Part shown: positions 40,876-52,484 of the stretch, in pieces
Position numbering within the stretch: position 1 is the first letter of the stretch
Layout of the letters: each line of letters begins with the position of its first letter
Source of the DNA: Siderastrea siderea
Lineage: Eukaryota > Cnidaria > Anthozoa > Scleractinia > Rhizangiidae
Assembly (NCBI GenBank): GCA_964030785.1
Contig: OZ034977.1
Span: forward strand, 27,369,652 to 27,433,651
Direction of reading: 5' to 3'
DNA: 64,000 nt
Made by a program: the position numbers and the translations under genes
Notes under the pieces: model-generated
Databases searched by the model: none
Told to the model about the DNA's origin: nothing
What the model saw: only the letters and a program-made list of their open reading frames with translations

Positions 40876-43800
40876 TCATCGGTTAGATGAATCTCGTATA
40901 TAGTTGAACAAGTATTCCAGGGGAATCTCGCCTTGCCGCAGGACCTGGTAATGAAACTCGGGCAGTGAAAAACTGGGACCAAGTGTTTCTTCCATGAACC
41001 TTCGCGCCTTCATAAATGTCAGTTGGCCAATCATGTAACTTGTAACAGCCCCAGGGGAGCTTTGAAACCGCGTGATGTCCTTGGAGGCCAGGTCGCCTGT
41101 TTCCCATGCGTATTTTTCATAGAGAAGTAAAGCCTCATTCCGAGACACATTGTTGTAGTTGATATTGATGTCCAGCAAAGTTCGCAGTGCGGCCAGAATC
41201 TACGGAAATAAAAAGGACCAAAGTCCAAGGTTTATTCATACACTGAAGATCCAAACAACACAAACTAAATGCCACTGTTACACAAGACAAATTTTCTTAC
41301 AACTTGCAGCATGATGCAGTTACCAGACGAGTTGTGGACAGACATGAGCGTTTAGCACCCTCTTTTCTCAACTTGTCTCGGAGCGAAAAATGTGTTGCAA
41401 GTTGCGAGATAACGTATATTCGGTAACTTGCCTCGCATTGTCTTGCAATGCTGTCGTCACTTCTGCGGTATTTACAAGTTGCATGAAAAACTGTCTTGTC
41501 AGTGTAGGCGCTTTTCGATTAACACTGGCCTGGATTTAAAGATGTGTTATCTCAAAACGGTCTTGTATTGTACTGCGACCAATCAGATGTGAGAGTAAAG
41601 CACAAGAATAAAAAAAAATTACAAAAATGATTACCGTTACGGCTTCCGGTTTATTCTTGTCACAACTGACTAGGTTTCTGACTAGCAGAGTAAACGTTCC
41701 AGAACGAATTCTAGTGTTGATAGTTTACTTAGATCTACGTAAGCTACAGTTTAGTAACAGCAAAAGTCATTATGTGTCGCGTAAGAAACAACAACAGCTT
41801 TTTGTATATAGCAAAGCAAGTTCTGAAAACTTATTTTGATTCAGAACAGTTCTCCCTGTTGAATTGGCAGGAAAGCAGACAAGGTGTTCCCAATAGTCGC
41901 AACGGTCTATTGTCACTACCGTTAAAAAGTGATGAGGCTAGCTTCGCAAATCGTAAAAGAACCCCCTCGAACGTACGCTGACTTAAACAGTATGTCGTTT
42001 TGTGGGTGTGACTCGAATTTCTTCGCAAGTTCCTGATATCATTAGAGACCTGGACAATTTAATTAAAATACAATTTCACCCGCAAATTTTAATCCCTAAA
42101 CGGTACAAGGACCCCCCTCCGCCACTTTAGCGTCCGGCTAAGCTAAAGGTTATTTAACAGTTATTCGCCGAAGGCGAAGCAAATTTTGGCGAATAATCCC
42201 CAGAGACGAAGTCGAGGGGATTATTCGACAATAGTTACTGAGCCTGAGGCGGATAACTGTTTTAGTATAATTTTGAGATGTTGTCATCAAAAAGTAAGAA
42301 AAAAAAGAGCGTTAACTTGACCAACAACACACGAAAAAAAAATTAACTTAGCTTAGCAGCTGCGCCTTGAAATGTTATATTCACCGGCTGGCGCGGTGAA
42401 TATAACATTAAAATTACACTAATCATATGTAGACATCCGCCGAATATGGAGAAATAAGCACTCTGAGCAAGCGCGTTCCTCACTGATGGCCACCAGCTGA
42501 TGTCCCACGGGTAGAGAAGTGGCGCCTAAACATGTCGTTACCGAATGAATTTTCCGTGATCCAGGGATTCTATTCATAATAAAACAGTTATTCTACTCAA
42601 TTGTGCCAAGCGGGTGCTGAGCTCCTGGTAGGTTATCAGTTCATATACCGTATATGGCGTCTCTGCAGTATTTCGTTTTTGCTTAGTTTATGAAATATGT
42701 TTTTAGATTTAACAACTGAGGTGTCAAGGTAGGCTAACCGAGTTATGTAAATGCTTGCGATTGGATCGTGATATAGTTTGACGAAGAGCTAACACTCGAA
42801 ACGTCAATTTTAAAATTTATCTACGGTGGACAATTTTCCATATCAACTCAGTTGATAATTACAAATTTTCGTGTTTTTCGCTTTCCCACCACAGCACCAT
42901 ATTAACTTTAGAAAGTCGTTTGTTTATTAACAAGTTATTATGAGTTATAGTTATTACCTGGTATTTGAGCATGCCATATTTTTGGAGTAGGACGTTCTTG
43001 TTGGCCGTGTTGCTATAAATATCCGTATCATTTGCCAGTAGTGGATATTCAACGTAAGTGGCCCAGCCCTCTGTGAATCCCGGGAAATAATTTGGGTGGC
43101 TCAACCAGGAAATTATATCATTGCATTTACTGCGGAAGTGCTCAGTATAACTGCGGACCTGTGAAACAAGAAGACTAAGTTTTATAACGTGAGTAACGTA
43201 AGTAACCTTTGAGTTTTGATTCCCCTCACGATGTGGGAAAAATACTAGTATTCAAACTTTGCTAGTATCTAAATAACCGAGTGAACCTGGGTGTAAAAAA
43301 ACAATTTAAAATAGTGGAATGAATTGTGAAAAACTGCAGGTTTCTTTAGACAATTTTGGAACCTCATGACCAAACGCTATTTAACTATAGCGGCTGCGTG
43401 TGACGTAGTTTCGTTCAATAATTTATATCCTCAATTCATTTTACTGTGCGAATCCGAAACGTGAGCTAACTAACAAAATAAGAAATGATGAGAACCACTG
43501 CAGTGAAATCAGCGATGTTATCTGAAAAAGAAAAATTCGGGCGTGAACCCATCTATAAATGAATAAATATATAAATAAATAAATAAATAAATAAATGATA
43601 TACTGATGTGAAGAAGAATTTTCATAATAACTGAGCGAATTCTCGCACGCTGATTGGATAATTTTGTATTGTCAATAAAAGCACAGACAGATGGAACACG
43701 TAAATTTGACGAAATCAGCAAACGTTTTGTCAAACTTTTCAGCGCTGCATTCTCGGTGAGAATTGTACCACAGATGTAGTATTCTTCAATTAAAAAAATC

Positions 43801-46800
43801 ATCTAAAATATATACACCCTATTCCAAAATGGCGGAAAATACATCACTCTTTTGTCTCATTGTTAATTGGCCCTTGTTGCCTCGATCCCATCTGCAGAAT
43901 TCAAAGGAATATTTGGCTTAAAACGAGGCAAAAAGAGCCAATTAACATGGAGACAAATTAATAAATGTATTTTCCGCCATTTTGGAATAAGGGGTATGGG
44001 GTGAAACTGAAGATTGTAGAAAGACTGTTACCTCGAGATGGTGTCCTGGCAGTTGCTCATGCGCAGTTGTGGTCCATTCAGTGTATTTCGGGCCAAAGTT
44101 GTCAAAAAAGAAAGGAAGTAATTGCAGTGAACGATTCCCTTTACAGCTAGCACTCTTAGACTCACTGTAACTATGATAGACTGCTTCTGAATGATACCAA
44201 GATGCAACCTTCACTGAACAGTCGGGGGTGGTTTTCTTGGGTCCGCTGTTGTAAAAGAGATGAGACAGTTTTGGTCTGATAAGGTTCATAGCCTGCAGAG
44301 ATGAAAATGAGAATGCAGCACTTAAGGAACAAGTAAAGGATTGGAAATGCATTGTCTAAATCAGCTGATTGATCATCCGATAAAGCATGCGATAATTAAT
44401 AATCCGGCTCAGTTTAAAAAAGAATTGGTTGAATGGAAGCTGAACAAATGGTTTCTTTAAATCAGACAATTTACAGAGTTTCTGTAAGTTAAGGGGGACA
44501 CACTTTTTAAAACGGAGACCACGAAACAAAGAGAAATACTAGAGAGAGCGGATGAATAACAAATAGAAAAACAAATGCAATGTGCTTTCGGTACGTAAAA
44601 AATATTTAGTAATTTGCTGAATGAAATGTAGAAATTATATTTCAAACAACTTTTCCGGCAGTTTAGTTGCATTTAGTGGAGGTGAAGGTAAAAATGCCTT
44701 AATGTGTCTTCATATCAGGAGTGTTTAGGAAATTCAAGTACTTTTGTGCATTGGCCGGATTCCACTACTTTTCAAGACGGCTTTTAGAGAATTTCCAATT
44801 ATAGTAGAAAGTACATTGCGTGCGCTTTAGTTTTGTTTTACTGCACACAGTGGCTGGTGTTCAAAAATTGGCGCCATTTTTTCAGCCAATGATAAGAGAA
44901 ACCCAAACCCACCATGACTTGCGTACACGCTTTTTTCCCGCACCTGGTGCCGGTTATGTGTATTGTTTTTGAGTTCTAATTGGTTTATGTGTGCCCTGTC
45001 CTTGCGTTTGTTCTGATTGGCGTATTGTTGAAACCCAAACTCCAATTTTAATATTATGTTAATACTGCATAATACATCTTTTGCTTACAGCCGTGGTGGG
45101 CGACTTCCGTGGCGCACGGCGCTCCCATCGTGCAAAGATCGTAAAGAACCCTCGTCCGATTTAAGCAGGTTTTAGTGTGATTTACACTAAACGATGTGTG
45201 TCCTAAGCTTTTCGTAAGCATGTCGCCTACCACAGAGATGTAACTTCTGATCTTAATCGGCCCTTGCGTGCAAGCGACGCATCAAACGGACGCATACTTC
45301 TTCGCAGACGAAAAAAATGTCAAGATAAACGTGAAATGCATAAAATAGACTAACTAAAGGGCCACCTTCATGCCTCACGAAAAAAATTTTTACCCGCTGC
45401 TTTTCCGTTTTCTGAACCATTTTCAATATTTGAACATTGAAGCTGTTTGTTTTGGTGCTGTTTTCTGGCTATCCTGTAACTAGAAATTGAGTTCAAACTA
45501 GGGGTGAACGAGCACATTTTGTGGCTGGTTATCGTTCAAACATTTTTCCGCCAGTTCTATGTGCGCCGGAGTTGTTGTGATCAGTCCCTCTCGTGGCAGT
45601 TTTATACGCCACTTCATATCTATTTTTAGAAGTAGCATAGTGCTTCTCAGACGCCTTATCCGTCTTCTAAGATACGCACATCTAAAAAGCATGGCTGAGG
45701 ATTTAAACTCATGTCTACAGAGAAACAACTTCAGCTAGCGGTCATAAGCAAACAAGCAAACAAACAAACAAACAAAACTAATGACAATAAAAACAAAGAC
45801 ACTCCATTATATCACTAATTAATTTAACAACAAACATGATTAGATTCTTTCCTAAGCAATGACGTCAACCTGTGAGTTTTGAGTGATGACGTCAATGAAT
45901 CCATTTGACAAATAGATTCCATTTAGCCGTGCTTGTGTACTCTGATAACGCAAAGATGACGTCGAAACGCGGTATGAACAAAGGAGCACGTTACTAACAG
46001 AAGGCGAGTAGCGTGACTAATGTTCTTACTACGCTTTGAGGTCTTCTTTGTGTTATCAGAGTACACATGCACCACCAAATGGAATGTCTTGCTTATAAAT
46101 TTGTTTAATATCGGTGAACCTACACAAATTTGGAAATGTTACTCGGAGTCTTTGAAGTGATGATTTGCGCGCTCAGAACTTTGCGGTCCATTACGATTCA
46201 GTATCGGCCCACGCTTATTTTAAAAATGACTCACCTTCTCCGTATCCTTTACCCAGGCTTGCATAGCCGTCCATCTAACGGGACAAAACTCCCGAGATAA
46301 TTTTTCATCGGTACACCGCAGAAACGCAGTGTCTCCAGACTCGTTGGCGGGAAAAGGCCGTTTGTTGAAAAACATGGCTCGTGATTTTAACAGGCGTCTG
46401 AACTCGCTGACAGCCTTTCTTTGATCTCTCTCATTTGTGTAAAGCTGTGCAAGTGACGTGGCCTACAATGGGAAAAAGATAAGTTTAATTAGTGAAAAAT
46501 CTATTTTAATTATTATGAAAGCTCGGTTATTAAAAATCAAGCTTTCTAGCTGGCTCCTTGCGTTTGGGCGAATAACCTTGCTCGTTGCCTTTTGAGGAGA
46601 ATTAATTCCATTTCAAATGCTGCGACGTTCAAAAGTTTTCAATTTGTTGAGAAACAACGTCTATCCGGTAGCTGTACCCGAATTGAGATTCTGATTCCGG
46701 TACGAAACCTCGTACCAGTATTATGTAAACGTGGTTATGGCCGGCTCGTAATGCATACTTTTTAGTTGTAATTATTTCGTTTTGGAATGAAGCTCATATC

Positions 46801-49800
46801 GCCAAAAAACGAATTATGTAAGCGCGGTATTACCCTTTCATCTCCTACCGCTATCATTCATTATAGTAGAACGCTAAATTTTGGCGAGCTCCCATTGGTC
46901 GAAGTCGATCACGTGACGCGATAGTGTCTCTCCTCAACGGGCTCCTATCAGCGCATAGTGCCCGCCTGTGGCAATTTTTGCTCAAAATTTAGCGTTGTAC
47001 AATAAAAACAATAGAGTACTTCTGTCTCAGGCCCTCTGTGTGATAGGTTCTCTCGGAAATTTGATGTTCAAACCTCCGATAAGCCCTCGAACTACGTTCA
47101 CGGGCTAATATTTGTTGTGAACATCAAATTTCCTCGGGCAACCTATCACACGATAGTGCCTTCGACGGAAGAACTCTATAGCTATTGTTTAATTGACACC
47201 TCCCCCTACAGGAAACTATTGTTCACCTGTAACAACAAGCCTTCTAATCGTTCCTGAGCAATTTCCTTAAGCTCCAGGGGCGAAATTTCAAGAGTGGTAA
47301 AAATCGATATGAGTTTTAAATACGCCTGGGTGCCGTTAAGCTTATGCCCGGATGGCAGTTCCTGGGTGGTCGGCTGGCCACTCTGCACCACTCCATCGAC
47401 GTACACATGTGGAAGGGGGAGACTGGAGAGACCACTTGAGACGCCCTCCGGAACGCAATGGCGAATATAATCCGTCTCTAAAAACCTGGTGCAGAATTAA
47501 ATGTAGTATTACTTTTATGATTTTAATGGATCTCAGGGGCAAAAAAATGGAGAACTAAACTAGTTTAAAACTAGTCCAAACCATGTTTCATACAATGACA
47601 TTAGGTCATCAATGTTTTTATGGACCTTAGAAAAGGAAAATAAACGTCACGGATGGTTACAGGTACTGTAGCCCTATATCTCTTTGTTACAGCGTCCTGA
47701 CAACATCAGGTTCGTCAAAGAAGTGCCTGAAAACCTGTTTGACAAGTAATATTCAGGGAAATTATAAGCAACTTTACTTGAGTCGGAAAGAAATTTCGAG
47801 CGGCCATAAGGGAAAGTACAAACTCTGGGAGTGCGACTTTCTTTGCCTTTCTGGCGCGGAGCGTGGAGCAAATGGAACAGCGCGCTATGGCCGCGTCACA
47901 CGAGATAATGTGTCATTTTTCTTCGGGCTACGTGGTAAAAAAGCAATTTTTCTTAATATATTCTTTCGTTTTTTTTTTCCTTAAGATCAACACCTAAGAA
48001 ATAGTGGGTGATTACATGACCCAACGCAAATACTAAGGGAAGTCTAAGGGAATCTGATAGTTGATACGAAATTGTGCCTCAGGCGAGGGATGCATACTTT
48101 CGACTTCACCTAAACTCCAAGGGCAAGAGGGCAAGAGGGCAAGAGCGTCAGCTTGTGTTAGCATGGTCATTTTCTACTTCGTTTATGAAATAAAGCCTGC
48201 ACATGCTACTTGACTGACGTACAGTCTGCACAGCCTAGTAACTAGGGTGCGTAATGCATGATGGAAATTTCACCAGATGATGTATAAAGTATCGCTCTGG
48301 CCTAGTAAGCAATCTGGCTCTTTCAATCCGCTGCACTGAACAGAAGACTTCTCCAATACTTATATCATAGACACCAGGAACTTATTTCCCTTCGTGGCGT
48401 AAAATGTTTTCCGAAGGTTGAAGGTGTTGAATACTCTTTAGGCGTGTACTCAGCTAGCGTAGGCTTTAGTCGCCCTATGTGCTGGTGGGCGAACAAGTAA
48501 ACGTTTCTGGAGGTGACAAGATTTCAAGCTGACGTCTGACAGCGTATGAAACTTTGCAAGACAGGAAGTGGCGCCTCGTAAAGATGCGTTACGATGCAAT
48601 TGACGAATTTGGGTCAGTTACACGAAAGGAAATCGGGAGGTTTCCTGCAGAGGCTTACTTATTCGCTCGCCGGCACATAGGGCCACGAAGAAACCTCGCT
48701 CACGGGACTGGGCGTGTGACATCAACGTAACATGTGGCAACAGTGATGGGCAAGACATTACCTTACCTTATCAGATCATTAAGAGGCGCTCCTAAGTACT
48801 GAACTAAAGAATGCATCAAGTATTCTTGTACTGTCTGACCATAAAGCCTTTTCCATGCCTGCCTTACATCCGGCTTCAAATTGTTAAGGAAATCCTCACT
48901 GAGAATAATCTTTCCGACTTGAGTCTCCAATATCCCTGATAGCGGAAAGACGTGTCGTATCAGACATGACATTAGCATTCAGATTTTTGCAATTTTATTC
49001 ACAGACTCAAATATCTCGAAAATATCAGAACCACATTACAAACAGCACCAAGGGATAGTACTGCTCAAAAGCTCTTTCATCTGAGTAATCCAAATTCAGG
49101 ATTTCTTTCACAGAATCAAAAGTTAAAACCACCTTGTACAGTATCAAAAAGAGTACCAAAGATTTCGGTTAATAGTCACATTTTAGTAGGATTTCTTCCA
49201 ACACTCGGAAAACGTGACGTTTTCACGTATTTTTTTTAGAATCATCTTGTACAACACAATAAACACCACCACAGGAAAGTTCTACTCAACATTTTTCAGC
49301 CGTATGCAAGTCCACACACTCAAAAGATAGAAACACCAAAAAGACAAAACTTTTTTTTTCAGTCTGGATTTGCGTTCGCAGTGAAAGGTTAGAAATTACT
49401 TACCATCATCTTGAACATGAACATAGGGTTAAAACAGGATCAAATGGTGATATATAGGCAGCAGCAGCCACAACAACAACAACAATAACAAAACGGCTTC
49501 CTACTTCAAGTCCAGAATTTACAAAGGGGCCATTTATCGGCAGCAACTTATAAAGTTGTATGCAACTTAAAATGCTGACAGTAGAACCTGAGGGAAAAAA
49601 ACTGACTCACTTTCCATTATTCCCGGCATGTCCAATCGATCAAAATCGATCGTCGGAAGGCAATCGATATAATCGATAGTAATTAAGTGATTATTGTCAA
49701 TTGGTCAATTAATAGATGAAGATGAAGGCCCTTGTAGTTCCAAGAGATTTATCGATTTTAATTAGTAGGTTTTGTTGAATTTGATTTAATTGATTTTGCC

Positions 49801-52484
49801 TTAATTGAAAAACTGTTCGTGAAACTCAGAAGTTCGAAAAAACCAGTAGTAAATTAGAGCCTTAGACTCCCCAAGGGAAGCAAGCTTCTGTTTCAGATTT
49901 CTCTTCTTTTGAAAAAAATTTCTTTCGTCTAGCGTGTGACTTTCACTGAAACAAATAAAAGCAGTGAAATTGATGAAAACCGGTTAAAATCGATACTCAC
50001 ATTCCCTTAGTCATCGCTTTCATCGATTTCAGATATAAATCGATTATGTTCGATCTGTATCGCTTATATTGAACGAATTAGGGCATGCCAGAATCAGTGC
50101 AAACGATCTACTACTTGAGCTATGCACGAAGCCACATTTACACTGGCAGCTGGCGATAACTGCGAGTTCTCAGTAGTCCTTCTTTCTGTTGAAAGACGTT
50201 TTGCACATTGATTTTTAAGCGGGAAGTACAATATTACACAGATGTAGTTTCGACGCACGTACAATGTCAAATCTCTTAACCCTTTTCACACACAAGCTGG
50301 CCTGTTTTGAAAACTAGAAATGCGATAACTTGACGTTCGTTTTATAGCACCCTGTGTAAATAGCACTCAAAAACTTTTATTTAAATAGTCAATCACTCAT
50401 GCAACACGATTTGGTTCACAAACCTTGGAGGCATCCAGTACAGTAAAATAAATTATAGCAGTAATAAATAAAATACTGCTGTTAGCTTTCATTTTAATTA
50501 ATGCACAACACAGGAAAGTACCACTCAATAGCTTATACAGTATACTAACCCGGGAACACTTCTGCGACAATAACTGTAAACTAGCAAAACTGCTCTTAGC
50601 TGTTTACAACACACTCGGGAGGATTGTCTGTTTACTTTGTGGTTCCGATTTCCGATGTTATTTATTATGTCGACAGCTCTTAGCTGAAATCACCCTGGAA
50701 CGTACTCTACCCAGTTAATTTAATTTTAAAAAGTGGTCCATTTTAGATTACGTGCGATCACGCCCAAAAAATGTTAAGTGGTCTGTGATAGATTGTGCCA
50801 CTGCAGGCACTTAATCGTGTCATCACAGTAGAACTTAGTTAAAATTAGTAATGTTTCCAGATTTTAAAAAATGTCTATGAAATAACAGATATTGTAGCTT
50901 AACATAATTATTCGCTATGGTAGAAAAGCACCAGAGCTGATGTGCTGTAAAAGCAAGTGAGAAGATAAGGGTAATTACGACCATAGCGTTCATTTTCAAA
51001 AACATAAGGCTAAGAAGCCATGACTTCTGCTCTGATTCAAAGAATTTTCACTTCGTGTATGACTTGCCGAAAAATGTCACCGCCCAACAATAATACTTTT
51101 ACCCGTTTCACGCTCGTCTCTAACCTTACGAACATATAATTAGCTCGGAGTTTTCAGTCAGAAATGCTTTTGTCTGAAACCTGCGTTTCTACCCTAAACC
51201 CCCGTGCTGAAACTAAGTTTGTGGATGACACCTTAATGTGTGAGCGTTTTGAAAAAGAAATCGATTTTGCACCACTTTACTTCTGGGGATAAAACTCTTT
51301 CATGTGATGCTGTATTTCGTTTTGTGTTTGAAGCTGTGCAAGGCTGTACTAACCTTTGAGTGAACGGAAATTGAAAATAAAGCTATTGAGCAGTATTTTG
51401 TTCAAGTGCTGTTTGAGTTTCAATGTTTTGCAAAGGGCAACTTAGCACTTTTGTTTTGTTTGCAATTTTCAAATGAGGCACGCTTGAGTCCTTTTAGCAG
51501 CAGCGGCAATCCATTAAAAAAATATTAGACAGGAAGTGTCAAATGTCAAATGAATTGAAAAGCAATAAAATACTAAAAACATCATTGCTATCACCTAAAA
51601 CAACAAAAAGGAAAAGATAACTTTTCTTGCTATAACTGACCTGTTTCGTTTGATATCGCGATTGGAAGAAATCGAATCTTAAATTCACGGACACCGACTT
51701 TGCAAGCCTCCGAAGAACGCACCATTCCAATTTTGACCGCGCGCTTTAAGTTCTCGTGGTACTGTCGAATCGAGCTGTTGTGATTCTGAAGAATCTGCTG
51801 CAATGTTTGCAAGTCGCTTAGGCTTGCAGGCTTGAAATGCGGCAAATGATTCGCAAGGTGAATTAACATTTCGCACGCAGGTTGCCAACAGAAAATGTTC
51901 GGGCCCAACATCCAATCTCCCGAATAGTAGTCTTGTTCATAAGGGCTCCATCCGAATGCTACTTTTAAGATAGTTTTGGCGATGTACATAGCTTTTCTCT
52001 CGCGCAAATGGAGCTTTTGCTCATCAACGTCTGCAAGGATGGTGGATTTTAGCTCCTTGTAAAGCAAAACGCCAGCGTCCGTACGGTTTTTGATCGCTTC
52101 GGGGCGGAAATCGTACGGGCGATAAATCCGGCGTACTTGTGAAGAAGCAACTCCAGGCTTTAATACGATTAAATGCGGATGATACCTAAAGAACTCAGAT
52201 TGCAGCCTCTGAAGGAACTTCTCCAATCCAATGCGCTTTGCTTCCTCGGAGAAGGAGCATTTTATTTCACTTTTGTTTTCCTCAGATCCCTTGGAGCTGG
52301 AATTTCGTGGGAACCACAGCACTGTTGCCACGATAATTAAGGCGATAGCAGCTGTCGATAACCCCAATGCGAGAACCGAGCGGGCAAAACAACGCTTGAA
52401 GGAAGATTTTTCGCGATCAGTGTGAACAAATTCCAACTTTGACGAGCTGGATGGAAGCCTTTTCTGCCACCGTTTCGGTGGCAT
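40876..52484 (-). CDS. DUF885 family membrane-anchored putative metallopeptidase, 761 residues
   Basis: Seven exons on the minus strand, in transcript order: 52484-51641, 48935-48767, 47485-47227, 46462-46235, 44292-44032, 43158-42958 and 41199-40876. All junctions are GT-AG and the phases fit (1, 2, 0, 0, 0, 0), giving 762 codons with the stop. The N-terminus is short and basic (MPPKRWQKRL), followed by a single membrane segment at about residues 36-57 (ALGLSTAAIALIIVATVLWF), so a type II membrane protein is likely. The rest is one DUF885 domain. Exon 5 holds AHEQLPGHHLE, matching the HExxPGHH motif of the family, and exon 6 holds FTEGWATYVE, which supplies another conserved glutamate. These residues suggest a zinc-dependent peptidase fold, but I know of no established substrate. 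The predicted gene appears complete; the start is the only ATG before the membrane segment. Confidence 0.88.
41200..42957. other. Last intron of the DUF885 gene, with miniature repeats
   Basis: Intron DNA. It contains a palindromic repeat at 42150-42265 (AACAGTTATTCGCCGAAGG ... GGATAACTGTT), related in its core to the element at 1921, and a perfect 16-bp hairpin at 42371-42409. No coding content beyond these. Confidence 0.5.
42371..42409. repeat. Perfect 16-bp hairpin
   Basis: AATGTTATATTCACCG and CGGTGAATATAACATT are exact complements separated by a 7-base loop (GCTGGCG). It lies in an intron and may be the centre of a decayed palindromic element. Confidence 0.7.
43560..43600. repeat. (AAAT)n simple repeat
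   Basis: About 40 bases of AAATAAATA-type repeat in an intron of the DUF885 gene. Confidence 0.7.
43817..43993. mobile_element. 177-bp MITE in an intron of the DUF885 gene
   Basis: Ends are CCCTATTCCAAAATGGCGGA and its complement TCCGCCATTTTGGAATAAGG. Inner arms also pair (AATTGGC... / ...GCCAATT). It ends 39 bases from the 5' splice site of exon 5. No certain target duplication. Confidence 0.65.
45916..46085. mobile_element. 170-bp MITE in an intron of the DUF885 gene
   Basis: The left arm ATTCCATTTAGCCGTGCTTG then TGTACTCTGATAACGCAAAG pairs with the right arm CTTTGTGTTATCAGAGTACA then CATGCACCACCAAATGGAAT. About 48-bp inverted repeats with several mismatches. Flanked by TGACGTCA-type words that recur nearby. 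Confidence 0.6.
46861..47005. mobile_element. 145-bp MITE in an intron of the DUF885 gene
   Basis: TTATAGTAGAACGCTAAATT at one end, and AATTTAGCGTTGTACAATAA at the other, are inverted copies. It sits next to another palindrome (47037-47152). Confidence 0.6.
47037..47152. mobile_element. 116-bp palindromic element in an intron
   Basis: TGTGATAGGTTCTCTCGGAA then ATTTGATGTTCA pairs with TGAACATCAAATTTCCTCGG then GCAACCTATCACAC. It is a simple foldback, 75 bases from exon 3 of the DUF885 gene. Confidence 0.6.
49625..50095. repeat. ATCGAT-rich block in intron 1 of the DUF885 gene
   Basis: About eight ATCGAT hexamers occur in some 450 bases, mainly clustered at both edges (49636-49680 and 49990-50045). 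The edges carry CCGGCATGTCC and GGGCATGCC, weakly inverted, so this may be an old inverted-repeat element with motif-rich ends. Confidence 0.45.
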
